From: Mailhella sp.
Lineage (GTDB): Bacteria; Desulfobacterota; Desulfovibrionia; Desulfovibrionales; Desulfovibrionaceae
Reading direction: 5' to 3'
Length of the DNA: 6,364 nt
Assembly (NCBI GenBank): GCA_017522745.1
Contig: JAFWYI010000276.1
Span: forward strand, 1-6,364
The notes under the pieces were generated by a model, which saw nothing but the letters and a program-made list of their open reading frames with translations, did not search any database and had not been told where the DNA came from. This document shows, in pieces, positions 6,076 to 6,364 of the stretch (the stretch's first letter is position 1; each line of letters opens with the position of its first letter). Both the position numbers and the translations under genes were made by a program.

Positions 6076-6364
6076 TTAGTGCTTGAAAGAACGCTGGCCG
6101 GTGTAGACCATGGCCACCTGAGGAGTCTTTTCGTTACAGGCCTGCACCACTTCCCAGTCACGGATGGAACCGCCGGGCTGAGCGATAGCGGTCACGCCCT
6201 GAGCCATGGCCACGTCCACGCCGTCGCGGAAGGGGAAGAAGCCGTCGGAAACGACGACGGAACCCATGAGGCCGCCCTTGTTCTCGCGGGTTTCGCGGTT
6301 GATCTCTTCGAGCATGGCAGCGGCGTCGGCATCGGCCAGAGCCTTCTGCTGGAGTTCGTACAGA
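6076..6364 (-). CDS. purH: AICAR transformylase (PurH-type), C-terminal part only
   Basis: Catalyses formyl transfer from 10-formyltetrahydrofolate to AICAR late in purine synthesis; in bifunctional PurH the same protein also closes the ring to IMP. Only the last 95 residues are present, and the gene continues beyond the right edge. The signature is the transformylase C-terminus: [20 protein letters not shown], then [17 protein letters not shown], ending in [11 protein letters not shown], which lines up with the SDAFFPFRDG...QPGGSIRD...TDMRHFRH end of E. coli PurH. The Gly after SD and the [10 protein letters not shown] ending differ slightly from the common bifunctional enzyme. The protein might instead be a stand-alone transformylase with a separate IMP cyclohydrolase, which the visible part cannot settle. 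Confidence 0.88.
   Translation of the reverse strand, partial: LYELQQKALADADAAAMLEEINRETRENKGGLMGSVVVSDGFFPFRDGVDVAMAQGVTAIAQPGGSIRDWEVVQACNEKTPQVAMVYTGQRSFKH

Overview
All six recognisable genes lie on the minus strand, so transcription runs from the right edge to the left. In transcript order they are: the 3' end of a purH-type AICAR transformylase gene (cut by the right edge), an RNase II/R-family exoribonuclease, a lipoprotein M23 peptidase with a C-terminal LysM domain, and the urease structural genes ureA, ureB and ureC (ureC cut by the left edge after 408 codons). The long plus-strand reading frames opposite ureC/ureB, the peptidase and the exoribonuclease are shadows of these genes.

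Organism: a moderately GC-rich Gram-negative bacterium. The lipobox signal peptide and clear Shine-Dalgarno sites show a bacterium with exported lipoproteins. The style of the PurH tail, the RNase and the urease suggests the Desulfovibrio/Bilophila group of anaerobes. That is recollection of family style rather than a search result, so the taxonomy is tentative.

Layout: 1-2041 urease operon (ureA, a 102-nt spacer, ureB, an 18-nt gap, ureC). 2042-2250 urease upstream region, holding an intrinsic terminator for the peptidase gene plus repeats and a weak promoter candidate. 2251-3396 peptidase. 3397-3486 a compact control region with a good sigma70-type promoter flanked by two near-identical palindromes. 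3487-5592 exoribonuclease. 5593-6075 a 483-nt gene-free region: its left part is the RNase leader with competing hairpins and an FNR/CRP-like box, and its right part is a cluster of short hairpins resembling REP-type intergenic repeats. 6076-6364 the purH end.

Function: UreA, UreB and UreC form the urea-hydrolysing holoenzyme. Every metal ligand and catalytic residue of UreC lies within the visible part. The metal-insertion accessory genes (ureE, F, G, D/H) are not in the window and, if linked, would lie beyond the left edge. The peptidase and RNase appear to be separate housekeeping units and nothing visible ties them to urease. I see no mobile element, CRISPR array, tRNA or rRNA. I also see no clear new multi-gene system. 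The most interesting signals are the twin-palindrome promoter, the hairpin cluster with a compensatory base change, and the same-frame ureA-ureB spacer.
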